From NCBI GenBank assembly GCA_050292235.1, contig JBNKLG010000046.1, positions 1-21,059 of the forward strand: a DNA stretch of 21,059 nt, read 5' to 3'. The stretch is from JBNKLG01 sp050292235 (GTDB lineage: Bacteria > Pseudomonadota > Gammaproteobacteria > Chromatiales > Chromatiaceae). The translations under genes were made by a program, and so were the position numbers. Positions 8,076 through 15,927 of this stretch are shown piece after piece (the first letter of the stretch is position 1; each line of letters starts with the position of its first letter). The notes under the pieces are model-generated. The model saw nothing but the letters and a program-made list of their open reading frames with translations. It ran no database searches and was not told where the DNA came from.

Positions 8076-8495
8076 ATGATCCGAAAAATCACCGACCTCG
8101 ACGATGAAATCGCCTCGCTTTGGTGTTACCCCGGCGAAGGCATCATTCACCACCAGTTTCACCAATCTCTCTCTGGTGATCCATTTCGCGCCATTCTCAC
8201 TGCAGGCCTGCGCCTCATGGCCGAGCATGGCGCCACAAAATGGCTATCCGATGACCGGAAAAACACCATTCTGCCCGCCGAAGACAGTGCCTGGACCCAG
8301 GAGTACTGGCTACCTCGTGCCCTGAAAGCGGGCTGGACCCAATGGGCCATGCTGCCGCCAGAGAAAGCCCGTGGCAGGATCAATATCGAACGGCTGACTC
8401 AATTCGTTGGCGAGGGCAATCAGGTACAGGTTCAGTTGTTTGCCGATCCGGATGAGGCCTGGGCCTGGCTGGCACAACGGGATGGGGTTGGCTGA
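8076..8495 (+). CDS. SpoIIAA/STAS-like conserved protein
   Basis: A 139-residue soluble protein. The pattern KWLSDDRKNTILPAED (residues 55-70), followed by WxxEYWLPRALKAGWTQWAMLPPEKARGRINIERL and ending in a FADPDEAWAWLAQ helix, is that of a widespread family of small STAS/SpoIIAA-like proteins of unknown role. Such folds often act as protein-binding modules. The ATG at 8076 gives the usual N-terminus for the family; an upstream GTG at 7962 in frame would add an unlikely 38-residue leader. The ribosome site is weak. It is divergent from the exported hydrolase and upstream of the DCC gene, but the latter has its own promoter. No function is assigned. Confidence 0.75.
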   Translation: MIRKITDLDDEIASLWCYPGEGIIHHQFHQSLSGDPFRAILTAGLRLMAEHGATKWLSDDRKNTILPAEDSAWTQEYWLPRALKAGWTQWAMLPPEKARGRINIERLTQFVGEGNQVQVQLFADPDEAWAWLAQRDGVG

Positions 8496-8498
8496 GCC

Positions 8499-8561
8499 GC
8501 TGGAGTCCAGCCGGAATTGTAATCACTGCATCTCAAAAACTCGCCCGCAGAAGCGGACTCC
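8499..8561. repeat. Decayed palindromic repeat
   Basis: A perfect short hairpin GCTGGA-G-TCCAGC (8499-8511) is followed 43 bases later by GGACTCC (8555-8561), the inverse of GGAGTCC at 8502-8508. The 11-mer GGAGTCCAGCC here is identical to the complement of 12711-12721, one arm of the REP-like pair at 12646-12725. It may be a worn copy of the same repeat family. The GTAG head is not preserved. Confidence 0.3.
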
Positions 8562-8647
8562 AACCAAACATCCGCTACTACAGACCGACCCTATATCTGT
8601 TTGGCTGCCAGCAGCAGTTTCACGCAAATGCATGTCCATAATTTCCG

Positions 8648-8677
8648 TATTGACAGAAATTTCTGTAAATATACACT
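8648..8677 (+). promoter_or_regulatory. Sigma70-type promoter overlapping a long palindrome
   Basis: TTGACA (8650-8655) and TACACT (8672-8677) are spaced 16 bases apart, a good sigma70 promoter for the DCC-family gene starting at 8722. The spacer and -35 are covered by a perfect 14-base palindrome, ACAGAAATTTCTGT (8653-8666). It extends to 24 bases (8648-8671) with a single mismatched pair. A dimeric repressor bound here would block RNA polymerase directly. The regulator is not identified. Confidence 0.6.
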
Positions 8678-8721
8678 TAACCCATGGCAACAAGAGCCAG
8701 CCCCAACCCACGGAGAATGCA

Positions 8722-9150
8722 ATGGACACCAACATCTACCCACTGGAATTTCTTTACGACGGCCAATGCCCTATCTGCCGCTATGATGTGGCACGCCTGC
8801 ATCAGGCCGACAAACAGGAACGTTTGATCTTTATCGATGTCACCACCCCTGAGTTTCAGCCCGAGGTCTATGGCCAGTCCCGCGAGGCCTTAATTGCCAG
8901 AATTCATGCCCGTCGGGCAGATGGGACCCTCATTGAGGGGCCGGAGGTCTTTCGTCTGGCCATCGCTGCCATCGGTTATGGCTGGTTGGTCGCCCCCACC
9001 CGCTGGCCGGTTTTCAGGCAAATCACGGAGGTGGCCTACCGCTGGTTCGCACGAAACCGGCACCAAACCGCCCGTCTCTTTGGCCGCTTTTTTGCCCGGA
9101 GAACCCCTGAATGTGATCTCTTTTGCCAGCGCAAAGATACTGGACACTAA
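8722..9150 (+). CDS. DCC-family thiol-disulfide oxidoreductase (DUF393)
   Basis: A 142-residue protein of the DCC/DUF393 family. The signature FLYDGQCPICRYDV puts a CxxC redox pair at C16 and C19 in a thioredoxin-like N-terminal strand-loop-helix, followed by the family blocks LIFIDVT, YGQSREALIARIHA and EGPEVFRLAIAAIGYGW. The family has assumed redox activity but no defined substrate. The start is the ATG at 8722 with GGAG seven bases upstream; the open frame extends back to 8407 but that part is non-coding. The C-terminus carries two further cysteines (ECDLFC). It is controlled by the palindromic promoter upstream and ends 13 bases before the convergent CorA-like gene. Confidence 0.85.
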   Translation: MDTNIYPLEFLYDGQCPICRYDVARLHQADKQERLIFIDVTTPEFQPEVYGQSREALIARIHARRADGTLIEGPEVFRLAIAAIGYGWLVAPTRWPVFRQITEVAYRWFARNRHQTARLFGRFFARRTPECDLFCQRKDTGH

Positions 9151-9163
9151 CCAGCTTAGCTGG
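9151..9163. terminator. Minimal hairpin between convergent genes
   Basis: The whole 13-base gap between two convergent stop codons is a perfect small hairpin, CCAGC-TTA-GCTGG. There is no T-run on either side, so termination strength is doubtful. It may act as a weak bidirectional terminator or mRNA end structure. Confidence 0.3.
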
Positions 9164-10123
9164 CTACAACCAGCGTTGGCGATGGAACCAGGTCAACAGC
9201 AACCCAACAATGAGTGCCATAAGACCAAGAAACAGCCAGGGAGCGGCATCTGCCTGCAAAAAAGGCATGTGGGTAAAGTTCATGCCGAAGAGAGCCGCCA
9301 AAAGATTGAGGGGCAAAAAGATGGCGGAAATGATGGCCAGAAACTTCAGGATTTCATTGGTTTTCTGGGTGTTGGAGGAGAAGAAAATCTGCACCATGCC
9401 ATCGATGTCGGTTTGCATCACCAAGGCATGGTCGTAGACGCGTTTGAGATGTTCGTCCAGATCATTGAAATGAACGGCGTGGGATGAGGTCAGTTGCAGC
9501 GGGGTTTGTTCGCGAAAGTCTGAGAGCGCATCCAGTTGGGATTCGGTCACAACCTCCAGCCGTCGCAGCTGGCTCTGAAGTTTCATCAGGGCACGCCAGT
9601 CACCGAAACCGTCATCCCTGTCCAGCAGTCGCTCCTGCCAGATAGAGAGCAATTCAGTAACGCGGTTCCTTCGTTCCAACAAACCGTCAATCAGTTGATC
9701 AATGAGGAGATAGAGCATACCCAGGGGTGAATCCGGGTTCTTTTTCGGACTGGCAAGCAACTGTTCACGCAGCTTGGAAAAGTAGCAGCTTCCCGGCGGA
9801 CCAAGGGAGATGACCGCCTGGGCGGTCAGAATGAAGACCAGGGGCTGCGTCTCCATGACCTCAACCCCCTCACCACTGACAGCAGCGCGAAACACCAGGA
9901 AATCATAATCGTCCGTGCTGTCGTAAAAGGGCGGATGAGCCTCGTTTTGACAGTCGAAGAGATGGTTCTCGTGCAGTGAACAGCCCAGCCACTTTTCTAT
10001 CTGCTGATGCCAGTCTTGATCAGATCGCTGGACATCGGCCCAGAGAAAGCGGCCCGGCACCTGTTCTGAGGGATCATTGAACAATTCGGGAGAGTGGCCG
10101 GGTATGAAATCCAGTACACTCAT
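9164..10123 (-). CDS. CorA/ZntB-family divalent cation transporter
   Basis: A 319-residue 2-TM-GxN channel/transporter. A long soluble N-terminal domain and stalk helix (about 130-255) lead to two transmembrane helices (about 262-281 and 294-313) separated by the short GMNFTHMP loop; G280-M281-N282 is the diagnostic selectivity motif. The ending HRQRWL is typical. It moves Mg2+, Co2+, Ni2+ or, as ZntB, Zn2+; the subfamily cannot be assigned by eye. The start ATG is preceded by an excellent GGAGGTGCCCC site in the 22-base gap after the M14-like gene, so it is probably the last gene of the rim operon. The ion link to zinc- and Mg-dependent enzymes upstream is suggestive only. Confidence 0.88.
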   Translation of the reverse strand: MSVLDFIPGHSPELFNDPSEQVPGRFLWADVQRSDQDWHQQIEKWLGCSLHENHLFDCQNEAHPPFYDSTDDYDFLVFRAAVSGEGVEVMETQPLVFILTAQAVISLGPPGSCYFSKLREQLLASPKKNPDSPLGMLYLLIDQLIDGLLERRNRVTELLSIWQERLLDRDDGFGDWRALMKLQSQLRRLEVVTESQLDALSDFREQTPLQLTSSHAVHFNDLDEHLKRVYDHALVMQTDIDGMVQIFFSSNTQKTNEILKFLAIISAIFLPLNLLAALFGMNFTHMPFLQADAAPWLFLGLMALIVGLLLTWFHRQRWL

Positions 10124-10145
10124 GGGGCACCTCCATTTCTATCCG

Positions 10146-11189
10146 TCAGACAATCACCGGTTCTTCCACCAACAGGGGTTTATTATCGTCGGCATCGTGC
10201 TGGATTTCATCCAAATGCTCAGCGATATCCTCTCCCCGCCGAGTCCGTCCCAAATGAAACAGGGCCTCGCCTTCGTAAATCAGTGGCAGGTTACAGCGCC
10301 CGATGATCACGCCCGCATAGGGGGCTATAACCTCCTCCTCCTGCTCACCAAAGGGGTCAGAGATGATGCCCAACACCGCCCCTTTGGCCACACTCTCACC
10401 GGTTTTGACCAGGGTGCGTAGAATTCCACTCTTTACCGCCCGAATCCAATTGAAGTTATTCAACACCACACAGGGCTTGACCTGATGCTGTCTCGAGGCG
10501 GGCAGCATGCCCAGTCTCCGCAACACGCTGACAATGCCGCGCAGGCCAATGCGGATACCCACCTCATCAAAACGCAGAGCCTCCCCTGCCTCATAGACCA
10601 GGATAGGCACATGGCGCTTTGCGGCCTCTGCCCGCAGGGTGCCTGGGGGTGGTGAAGCATTCAGCAACGCGGGGGCACTGAACTCGTGGGCCAGGGATCT
10701 CAGAATCGGATCACTGAGATCGGCGCGAATCTGGGGCAGGTTCTCCCGATGAATAGCGGCAGTGTGCAGATCGATGCCCAGGTCGGAACGCTGCACGATT
10801 TCGCTGAGAAAGATGTCGGCCAGCCGTGCTGCCATGGAGCCGCTCAGGGAACCGGGAAAGGATCGATTCAGATCGCGCCGATCAGGCAGATAGCGGGAGC
10901 GGTGATTGAAACCGAAGACGTTGACGATGGGGGCAGAGACCAGGGTGCCTTTCAAGCGTTTCAGTGCAGGCAGACGCAGCAGGCGCCGAATAATCTCCAC
11001 CCCGAGGATCTCATCACCATGGATAGCCGCACTCACAAAAACCACCGGGCCTTCACCCCGGCCATGAACCACCTGAACCGGCATGGTCAGGCTGGTGTGG
11101 GAATAGAGCTCGGAGATGGGTATATCCAGCGTAGCCCGCTGGCCTGGTGAAATCAGCTGACCGGCAATCTCGAACGACTGCCGACTCAA
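10146..11189 (-). CDS. Succinylglutamate desuccinylase/aspartoacylase-like M14 hydrolase
   Basis: A 347-residue zinc-dependent hydrolase of the AstE/aspartoacylase branch of the M14 carboxypeptidase clan. Metal ligands are visible as H57 and E60 (SAAIHGDEILG) and H142 (DLHTAA). FGFNHRSRYLPDRRDLNRSFPG carries the substrate-binding arginines. The C-terminal 90 residues form a biotinyl/lipoyl-like beta domain (AVKSGILRTLVKTGESVAKGAVLGIISDPFG). The start is TTG, overlapping the rimK stop as TTGA, with a strong GAGGGGGCAGG site just upstream. The fixed place after rimB and rimK points to work on glutamate-modified proteins or the released glutamyl products rather than on arginine degradation; that is inference. 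Confidence 0.87.
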   Translation of the reverse strand: MSRQSFEIAGQLISPGQRATLDIPISELYSHTSLTMPVQVVHGRGEGPVVFVSAAIHGDEILGVEIIRRLLRLPALKRLKGTLVSAPIVNVFGFNHRSRYLPDRRDLNRSFPGSLSGSMAARLADIFLSEIVQRSDLGIDLHTAAIHRENLPQIRADLSDPILRSLAHEFSAPALLNASPPPGTLRAEAAKRHVPILVYEAGEALRFDEVGIRIGLRGIVSVLRRLGMLPASRQHQVKPCVVLNNFNWIRAVKSGILRTLVKTGESVAKGAVLGIISDPFGEQEEEVIAPYAGVIIGRCNLPLIYEGEALFHLGRTRRGEDIAEHLDEIQHDADDNKPLLVEEPVIV

Positions 11190-12091
11190 CCCTGCCCCCT
11201 CGTCTTGGTTTTGCCTGGCCTGGCGTTTTTTTCAATGAACTGAATGATCATGCCCGCGATATCCTTGCCCGTCGCACCCTCGATACCCTCAAGCCCTGGG
11301 GTAGAGTTGACTTCCATGACAACCGGGCCGTGGTTTGAGCGCAAAATATCCACCCCCGCCATGTTCAGTCCCATGGTTCTGGCAGCCCTGACAGCGGTGG
11401 AGCGTTCTTCCGGAGTGATGCGCACCAGAGAGGCCTCACCCCCTCGATGCAGATTAGAGCGAAATTCCCCCTCCTTGCCCTGGCGCTTCATGGCCGCCAC
11501 CACCTTCTCGCCGATGACAAAGCAGCGAATATCGGCCCCACCCGCCTCTTTGATGAACTCCTGTACCATGATGTTGGCCTTCAGCCCCATAAAGGCCTCA
11601 ATCACACTCTCGCCTGCCTTTTGGGTCTCGGCCAGTACCACACCGATCCCTTGAGTGCCTTCCAGCAACTTGATAACCACAGGCGCGCCACCAACCATTT
11701 TCATCATATCCTGCACATCGTCCGGTAAATGACAGAAGCCGGTCACCGGTAGACCAATGCCCTTGCGGGCCAATAACTGCAGAGCACGGAGTTTATCCCG
11801 GGCACGGCTGATGGCCACCGATTCATTTAACGAGTAGACCCCCATCATCTCAAATTGACGGGTCACTGCCGTGCCATAGAAAGTCACCGAAGCACCAATG
11901 CGGGGAATCACCGCATCGTAACCGGTAAGGATCTCCCCTTTGTAATGGATCTGGGGTCGCATGGAGGTGATGTTCATATAGCAGCGCAGATAATCCAGCA
12001 CACGAACCTCATGCCCACGCTGCTCGCAGGCCTCGACCAAACGTTTTGTCGAGTAGAGCTTTTTGTTGCGGGACAGAATGGCGATCTTCAT
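11186..12091 (-). CDS. rimK: ATP-grasp glutamate ligase RimK
   Basis: A 301-residue ATP-grasp ligase, collinear with E. coli RimK throughout (MKIAILSRNKKLYSTKRL..., IPRIGASVTFYGTAVTRQFEM, LNESVAISRARDKL). RimK adds glutamates to the C-terminus of ribosomal protein S6 and can make poly-glutamate. The glycine-rich ATP loop is EGTQGIGV (144-151); the Mg ligands D248, E260 and N262 and the RSNLHRGG block (211-218) are intact. A lysine/arginine-rich tail closes the protein. It begins three bases after the rimB stop with an AGGGTG ribosome site, and its stop overlaps the start of the M14-like gene. This is one of the most secure calls in the window. Confidence 0.96.
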   Translation of the reverse strand: MKIAILSRNKKLYSTKRLVEACEQRGHEVRVLDYLRCYMNITSMRPQIHYKGEILTGYDAVIPRIGASVTFYGTAVTRQFEMMGVYSLNESVAISRARDKLRALQLLARKGIGLPVTGFCHLPDDVQDMMKMVGGAPVVIKLLEGTQGIGVVLAETQKAGESVIEAFMGLKANIMVQEFIKEAGGADIRCFVIGEKVVAAMKRQGKEGEFRSNLHRGGEASLVRITPEERSTAVRAARTMGLNMAGVDILRSNHGPVVMEVNSTPGLEGIEGATGKDIAGMIIQFIEKNARPGKTKTRGQG

Positions 12092-12094
12092 GGT

Positions 12095-12550
12095 TCACCC
12101 TTTAATTTTCGGTGGCCGTTTGCCAAGCAGATAGGAGGCTGCGGGATCGACGATAAAACCACCTTCCATCGCCTTTCGTCCCAACAGCATACGGAATTTC
12201 ATGCTGTCGCGATTGGTCAAGGTCAACTCAATCTGCTCCTCGATCTCTCCCAGGCGCACCCGGGTGGTGATGACATGGCGCTGTTCACGATGCCCACCGG
12301 AGTCAGAAACCAAGCGCCGGTCCAGCAAGTCGGCCTCACAAACCAGCGCAGGATGCCTCTTTTTTTGGATGGGATGCACGCCAAAACGCACCCGCTCCCG
12401 ACCCCTCTGGCGAAAGTTCTCTACGAAATAGGCATGCAGGCAGGAGGTGCGGGCCCCTGTATCTACCTTAGCCTTGATATAGTCGATGCCCAGCTCCGGT
12501 AATGACAACCACTCACGCCAGCCTAGGATCTGTTTGTCGATCATTGCCAT
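12095..12550 (-). CDS. rimB: RimB-like retropepsin-type ATP-dependent zinc protease
   Basis: A 151-residue protein of the RimB family (annotated as ATP-dependent zinc protease, with a retropepsin-like fold). The aspartic-protease motif is VDTGARTSCLHA with D30-T31-G32; other family blocks are ILGWREWLSLPELGI at the N-terminus and MLLGRKAMEGGFIVDPAASYL near the C-terminus. In pseudomonads RimB trims the glutamate tails that RimK adds to S6. It is first in the rim operon, behind a plausible sigma70 promoter. A second start (ATG two codons later) is possible. The pairing with rimK makes the function call good even though the protein is small. Confidence 0.9.
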   Translation of the reverse strand: MAMIDKQILGWREWLSLPELGIDYIKAKVDTGARTSCLHAYFVENFRQRGRERVRFGVHPIQKKRHPALVCEADLLDRRLVSDSGGHREQRHVITTRVRLGEIEEQIELTLTNRDSMKFRMLLGRKAMEGGFIVDPAASYLLGKRPPKIKG

Positions 12551-12586
12551 CCGTTCCCCATCATGGACGCCGCAGAAGATATGGGC

Positions 12587-12626
12587 ACTTTATGGCGGAA
12601 TCAGCCCGATGCCAACTGATATCAGT
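12587..12626 (-). promoter_or_regulatory. Candidate promoter and operator of the rim operon
   Basis: Read on the minus strand, TTGGCA (12615-12610) and TAAAGT (12592-12587) are separated by exactly 17 bases, matching 5/6 and 4/6 of the sigma70 consensus. The predicted transcript starts about 30 bases before rimB. A perfect 12-base palindrome, ACTGATATCAGT (12615-12626), abuts and touches the -35 and could bind a dimeric regulator. The palindrome could also arise by chance. Confidence 0.45.
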
Positions 12627-12645
12627 GAACTGCTGATTTATGATC

Positions 12646-12725
12646 CGTAGGAGCCCTCTTCCGAGAGCAATCTTACAGAGTACTTGCTAAGCCAAAAGAG
12701 TCATCCAAGAGGCTGGACTCCTACG
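12646..12725. repeat. REP-like inverted pair (BIME-like), family A
   Basis: An 80-base element begins CGTAGGAG and ends CTCCTACG. Each end carries a GTAG head followed by a hairpin: GCCCTC-TTCC-GAGAGC (allowing one G-U pair) on the left, and on the complementary strand GAGTCCA paired with TGGATGACTC (two-base bulge) on the right. Two REP units facing each other is the standard arrangement of a BIME. It lies between the rimB promoter and the 3' end of trhP. No REP-associated transposase gene is in the window. Confidence 0.6.
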
Positions 12726-12741
12726 CCACGACCAAGACGAA

Positions 12742-14010
12742 TCAGTCCAAAAACCGGCTGATCAAACCAAACTCATCGGCTTCTCGGGGTAATTGTGCCC
12801 AGACCCGATAGCTGCTGCCCAACACCTCAGCGATCTCGGTACCATCAGGCTGACGCAGGCTTTCCAGACGAAATGCCTGATTGCCTTCAGGGGTGATGAG
12901 CTCCACCTGGTCACCCACTCCAAACTTGTTCTTCGCCTCCAGCTCATACCAGTCCCCTTCCCTGCCCCGCACCTCGGCGACGAAGATCTGGCGACTGCTG
13001 CTGGAGCTGTTCTGACGGTAGCTTTGCAGATCCTGAGTGGCGTGGCGCTGCAAAAAACCATCGGTATAACCCCGGTTGGCCAGACTCTCCAGATCACTCA
13101 TGAGACTGGGATCGAAATCGCGCCCGGCGACCGCATCGTCGATGGCCCGACGATAGGCCTGGGTGGCCCGAGCGACGTAATAGTGAGACTTGGTACGCCC
13201 CTCGATCTTGAGACTGTCCACCCCGATGGTCACCAGCTTGCGCACATGTTCAATGGCACGCAGATCCTTGGAATTAAGGATATAGGTACCGTGCTCATCC
13301 TCTTCTATGGGCATGAACTCGCCGGGACGCTCACCCTCTTCCATCAGATAGGATTGTTTGGCCAGGGGATGGGGATGCTGCTCGTCGCTATCTGCTGACA
13401 GCCGATATTCCCAACGGCAGGAGTTGGTACAGCTGCCCTGATTGGCATCGCGGTGATTGAAATAGCCGGAGAGCAGACAGCGACCCGAATAGGCGATGCA
13501 AAGGGCACCGTGGACAAAGACCTCCAGCTCCATGTCGGGACAGGCCTGACGAATCTCGGCGATCTCCGTCAGAGAAAGCTCCCGCGACAGGATCACCCGG
13601 CTCAGCCCTATCGACTGCCAAAACCGCACCGCTGCGGCATTCATCGTATTGGCCTGCACCGAAAGATGAATCGGCATCTCCGGCCAGCGTTCGCGCACCA
13701 GGCCAATCAGACCGGGATCAGCCATGATGAGGGCATCCGGTCCCATGGCCATTACCGGCACCATGTCGTCGAGAAAGGTCTTGAGTTTGGCCCCGTGAGG
13801 CATGACATTGGCTGCCACAAAGAAGCGACGGCCCTGTCCCTGAGCCTCACGGATGCCGGTGGCCAGATTCTCGTGCAGAAAATCGTTGTTACGCACCCGC
13901 AGGCTATAGCGCGGCATCCCTGCATAGACCGCGTCGGCCCCATAGGCCAGGGCGTAACGCATATTGTTCAAGGTGCCGGCAGGGGCCAGCAGCTCGGGGA
14001 CCCCCGTCAT
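12742..14010 (-). CDS. trhP: tRNA hydroxylation protein TrhP (U32 peptidase-like YegQ)
   Basis: A 422-residue U32-family protein matching E. coli YegQ/TrhP along its length, somewhat shorter (453 in E. coli) because a mid-region loop after the cysteine block is reduced. TrhP takes part in prephenate-dependent 5-hydroxyuridine formation at the tRNA wobble base. Diagnostic blocks are ELLAPAGTLNNMRYALAYGA, the segment FVHGALCIAYSGRCLLSGYF and GSCTNSCRWEY, and LKIEGRTKSHYY. Four cysteines (171, 178, 194, 198) form the likely Fe-S or metal site. It starts directly after the sulP stop (TAA then ATG), so the two are cotranscribed, an unusual partnership with no clear logic. Confidence 0.93.
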   Translation of the reverse strand: MTGVPELLAPAGTLNNMRYALAYGADAVYAGMPRYSLRVRNNDFLHENLATGIREAQGQGRRFFVAANVMPHGAKLKTFLDDMVPVMAMGPDALIMADPGLIGLVRERWPEMPIHLSVQANTMNAAAVRFWQSIGLSRVILSRELSLTEIAEIRQACPDMELEVFVHGALCIAYSGRCLLSGYFNHRDANQGSCTNSCRWEYRLSADSDEQHPHPLAKQSYLMEEGERPGEFMPIEEDEHGTYILNSKDLRAIEHVRKLVTIGVDSLKIEGRTKSHYYVARATQAYRRAIDDAVAGRDFDPSLMSDLESLANRGYTDGFLQRHATQDLQSYRQNSSSSSRQIFVAEVRGREGDWYELEAKNKFGVGDQVELITPEGNQAFRLESLRQPDGTEIAEVLGSSYRVWAQLPREADEFGLISRFLD

Positions 14011-15765
14011 TTAGATTGGCTGGGCAGGTGCACTTGCCTGGCATTCCAGGAAAATGCGCTTGTCACAGGTTGCACAAATACCCTTGTCCAGCTTTTGGTA
14101 AATACCATGCACCGCAGCGCCCTTGGTTTGAAACACATTGCGAGAGCTGTCCGTATCCATGCAACCACAAGATTCCAGATCATCCCAGAACCCTTGTTTG
14201 ACATTGATCAGATAGAGATCGCCACCCGCGGCCCGACGCAGTTTGGCCTCTTCTGCAATAGCCTCGGCCCCCTGCAAATCCACAAAATTGATGCCGTTGG
14301 CCAGAATGGCCAGATGTTTTTGTTCCGGATTGCGGCTACGGAACAGGTCAAAGGTATTCTGCACATGGTTGGCGGAACCAAAAAACACCGGTCCATCAAT
14401 ACGGGCAAAACGCACCTGCGGACACTCCGGCAGATCCGGGTCGGTGATAAAGGCCCGTTTGGGCAAACGGGGGTCAGGCACCCGGCGACGGATGCTGGGC
14501 TTGGAGACCTTCTCCAGATAGAGCAGCAGGGAGAGCAGCACCCCGGCAAAGATCGCCAGTTCCAGATCCAGGAACAGAGCGCTACCGAGGGTAACCAGCA
14601 AAACAGCGGTCTCACGCTTGTTGGCATGCAGAATGTGTTTGATCTGGCGAAAATCGATCAGCCCATAGGCAACGATAAAGAGCACCCCTGCCATGGCCGC
14701 CTTGGGCAGATAGGCTGCCAGCGGTGCCACCATGAGCACGATAATCATCAACAGAAAACCGGCAAAAGCAGCGGCCAGAGGGGTGCGGGCACCCGCATCA
14801 TAATTCAGTCCGGAACGGTTGAAAGAACCAGTGGCCACATAGCCCGAGAAGAAACTGCCCGCGATGTTGGATAGACCTTGGCCGATAAACTCCTGGTTAC
14901 CATCAATACGATAACCGCCCTTGGAGGCCAAAGAGCGACCAATGGAGACCGCTTCGGTCAGGGCAAAGAGTGTTACTGCCAGAGCAGTTGGTGCCAGCTC
15001 TTTGATCACATCCATGGAGAAGGTCGGGCTGGTCAGTGGGGGCAAGGTGGCAGGCAAAGCTCCAACCAGAGCGAGATGGGTGACCTCCGGGCCAAATGAG
15101 GCATTGAGCCCCAGAGCAATAAAGCTGCCCACCAGCATGGCGATAATGAGATAGGGCAGCTTGGGCCACCAGCGTTTGATCGCAATCCCGGTAATCAGGG
15201 TGCCCAGAGCCACCATGGTGGCATAGGGATTGATGTCGCCCAATCGCTGCAAAAAGGCCAGGAGAATGTCATGCAAATGGCCTCCAGAAGGCATCTCGAG
15301 ACCAAAAAAATGCTTCAACTGCTTGGCACCAATGAGAATGGCTGCCCCGCCCGTAAAACCCACAATCACCGAGTGAGAAATAAAGTTGACCAGAGCCCCC
15401 ATGCGCGCCAGTCCTAAAACCAGTTCGATGATCCCGATCATAAAGGTCAGTGTCAGGGCCAGGGCCACATAGTCCGCACTACCCGGTGTCGCCAGGGAGG
15501 AGAGTGAAGAGGCCAGAACAACCGAGGCCGCCGTCGTCGGCCCGGAGACCAGATGGCGGGACGAACCGAAAAAGGCAGCAATAATGGCGGGAATCATGCC
15601 CGCGTAGAGCCCGTACTCCGGAGGCATCCCGGCTATGGTAGCGAAGGCGACCCCCTGGGGCAGCACCACGATGCCACCGGTCAAACCGGCCATAAAGTCC
15701 GCTTTGATATCTCTCCGGCTGATAGTGGGCAACCAGGACATGAAGGGGGTAAAGCGCGCTAACAT
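14011..15765 (-). CDS. SulP-family inorganic anion permease with STAS domain
   Basis: A 584-residue SLC26/SulP transporter. The N-terminal block DFMAGLTGGIVVLPQGVAFATIAGMPPEYGLYAGMIPA and the SGPTTAASVV motif (75-84) are the family signatures. About a dozen membrane helices run to residue 417, followed by a cytoplasmic STAS domain (about 447-560; AILANGINFVDLQGAEAI). SulP proteins move sulfate, bicarbonate or other anions. The start chosen is the ATG at 15765, with GGAGAG eight bases upstream; an ATG at 15801 in frame lacks support. The tail is unusual: C533, C535, C564, C567 and C575 cluster after the STAS core and could bind a metal. trhP follows without spacing. Confidence 0.92.
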   Translation of the reverse strand: MLARFTPFMSWLPTISRRDIKADFMAGLTGGIVVLPQGVAFATIAGMPPEYGLYAGMIPAIIAAFFGSSRHLVSGPTTAASVVLASSLSSLATPGSADYVALALTLTFMIGIIELVLGLARMGALVNFISHSVIVGFTGGAAILIGAKQLKHFFGLEMPSGGHLHDILLAFLQRLGDINPYATMVALGTLITGIAIKRWWPKLPYLIIAMLVGSFIALGLNASFGPEVTHLALVGALPATLPPLTSPTFSMDVIKELAPTALAVTLFALTEAVSIGRSLASKGGYRIDGNQEFIGQGLSNIAGSFFSGYVATGSFNRSGLNYDAGARTPLAAAFAGFLLMIIVLMVAPLAAYLPKAAMAGVLFIVAYGLIDFRQIKHILHANKRETAVLLVTLGSALFLDLELAIFAGVLLSLLLYLEKVSKPSIRRRVPDPRLPKRAFITDPDLPECPQVRFARIDGPVFFGSANHVQNTFDLFRSRNPEQKHLAILANGINFVDLQGAEAIAEEAKLRRAAGGDLYLINVKQGFWDDLESCGCMDTDSSRNVFQTKGAAVHGIYQKLDKGICATCDKRIFLECQASAPAQPI

Positions 15766-15834
15766 TTGAGTCTCTCCAAGGCAAGATCGGCGGGTCGGCA
15801 AGGGATTGTCGGCTGCGAATGAGAAAAATCAAAT

Positions 15835-15863
15835 ATTCTAATATAGATTGACTCGAAGATAAA
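15835..15863 (-). promoter_or_regulatory. Weak candidate promoter for sulP
   Basis: On the minus strand TTTATC (15863-15858) and TAGAAT (15840-15835) are spaced 17 bases apart. The -10 matches five of six consensus bases, the -35 only three. It would give a leader of about 60 bases before the sulP ATG. Confidence 0.3.
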
Positions 15864-15927
15864 TCACGATTGTGGTGCCAAGCGCAGCTCACTAGGCATT
15901 CGTGCTCGGGTAAGATTTCAATTAAAC

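Noticed and set aside
13453..14874. 473-codon plus-strand open frame
   Set aside because: It is antisense to trhP and sulP and has a His/Gln-rich shadow composition with no domain.
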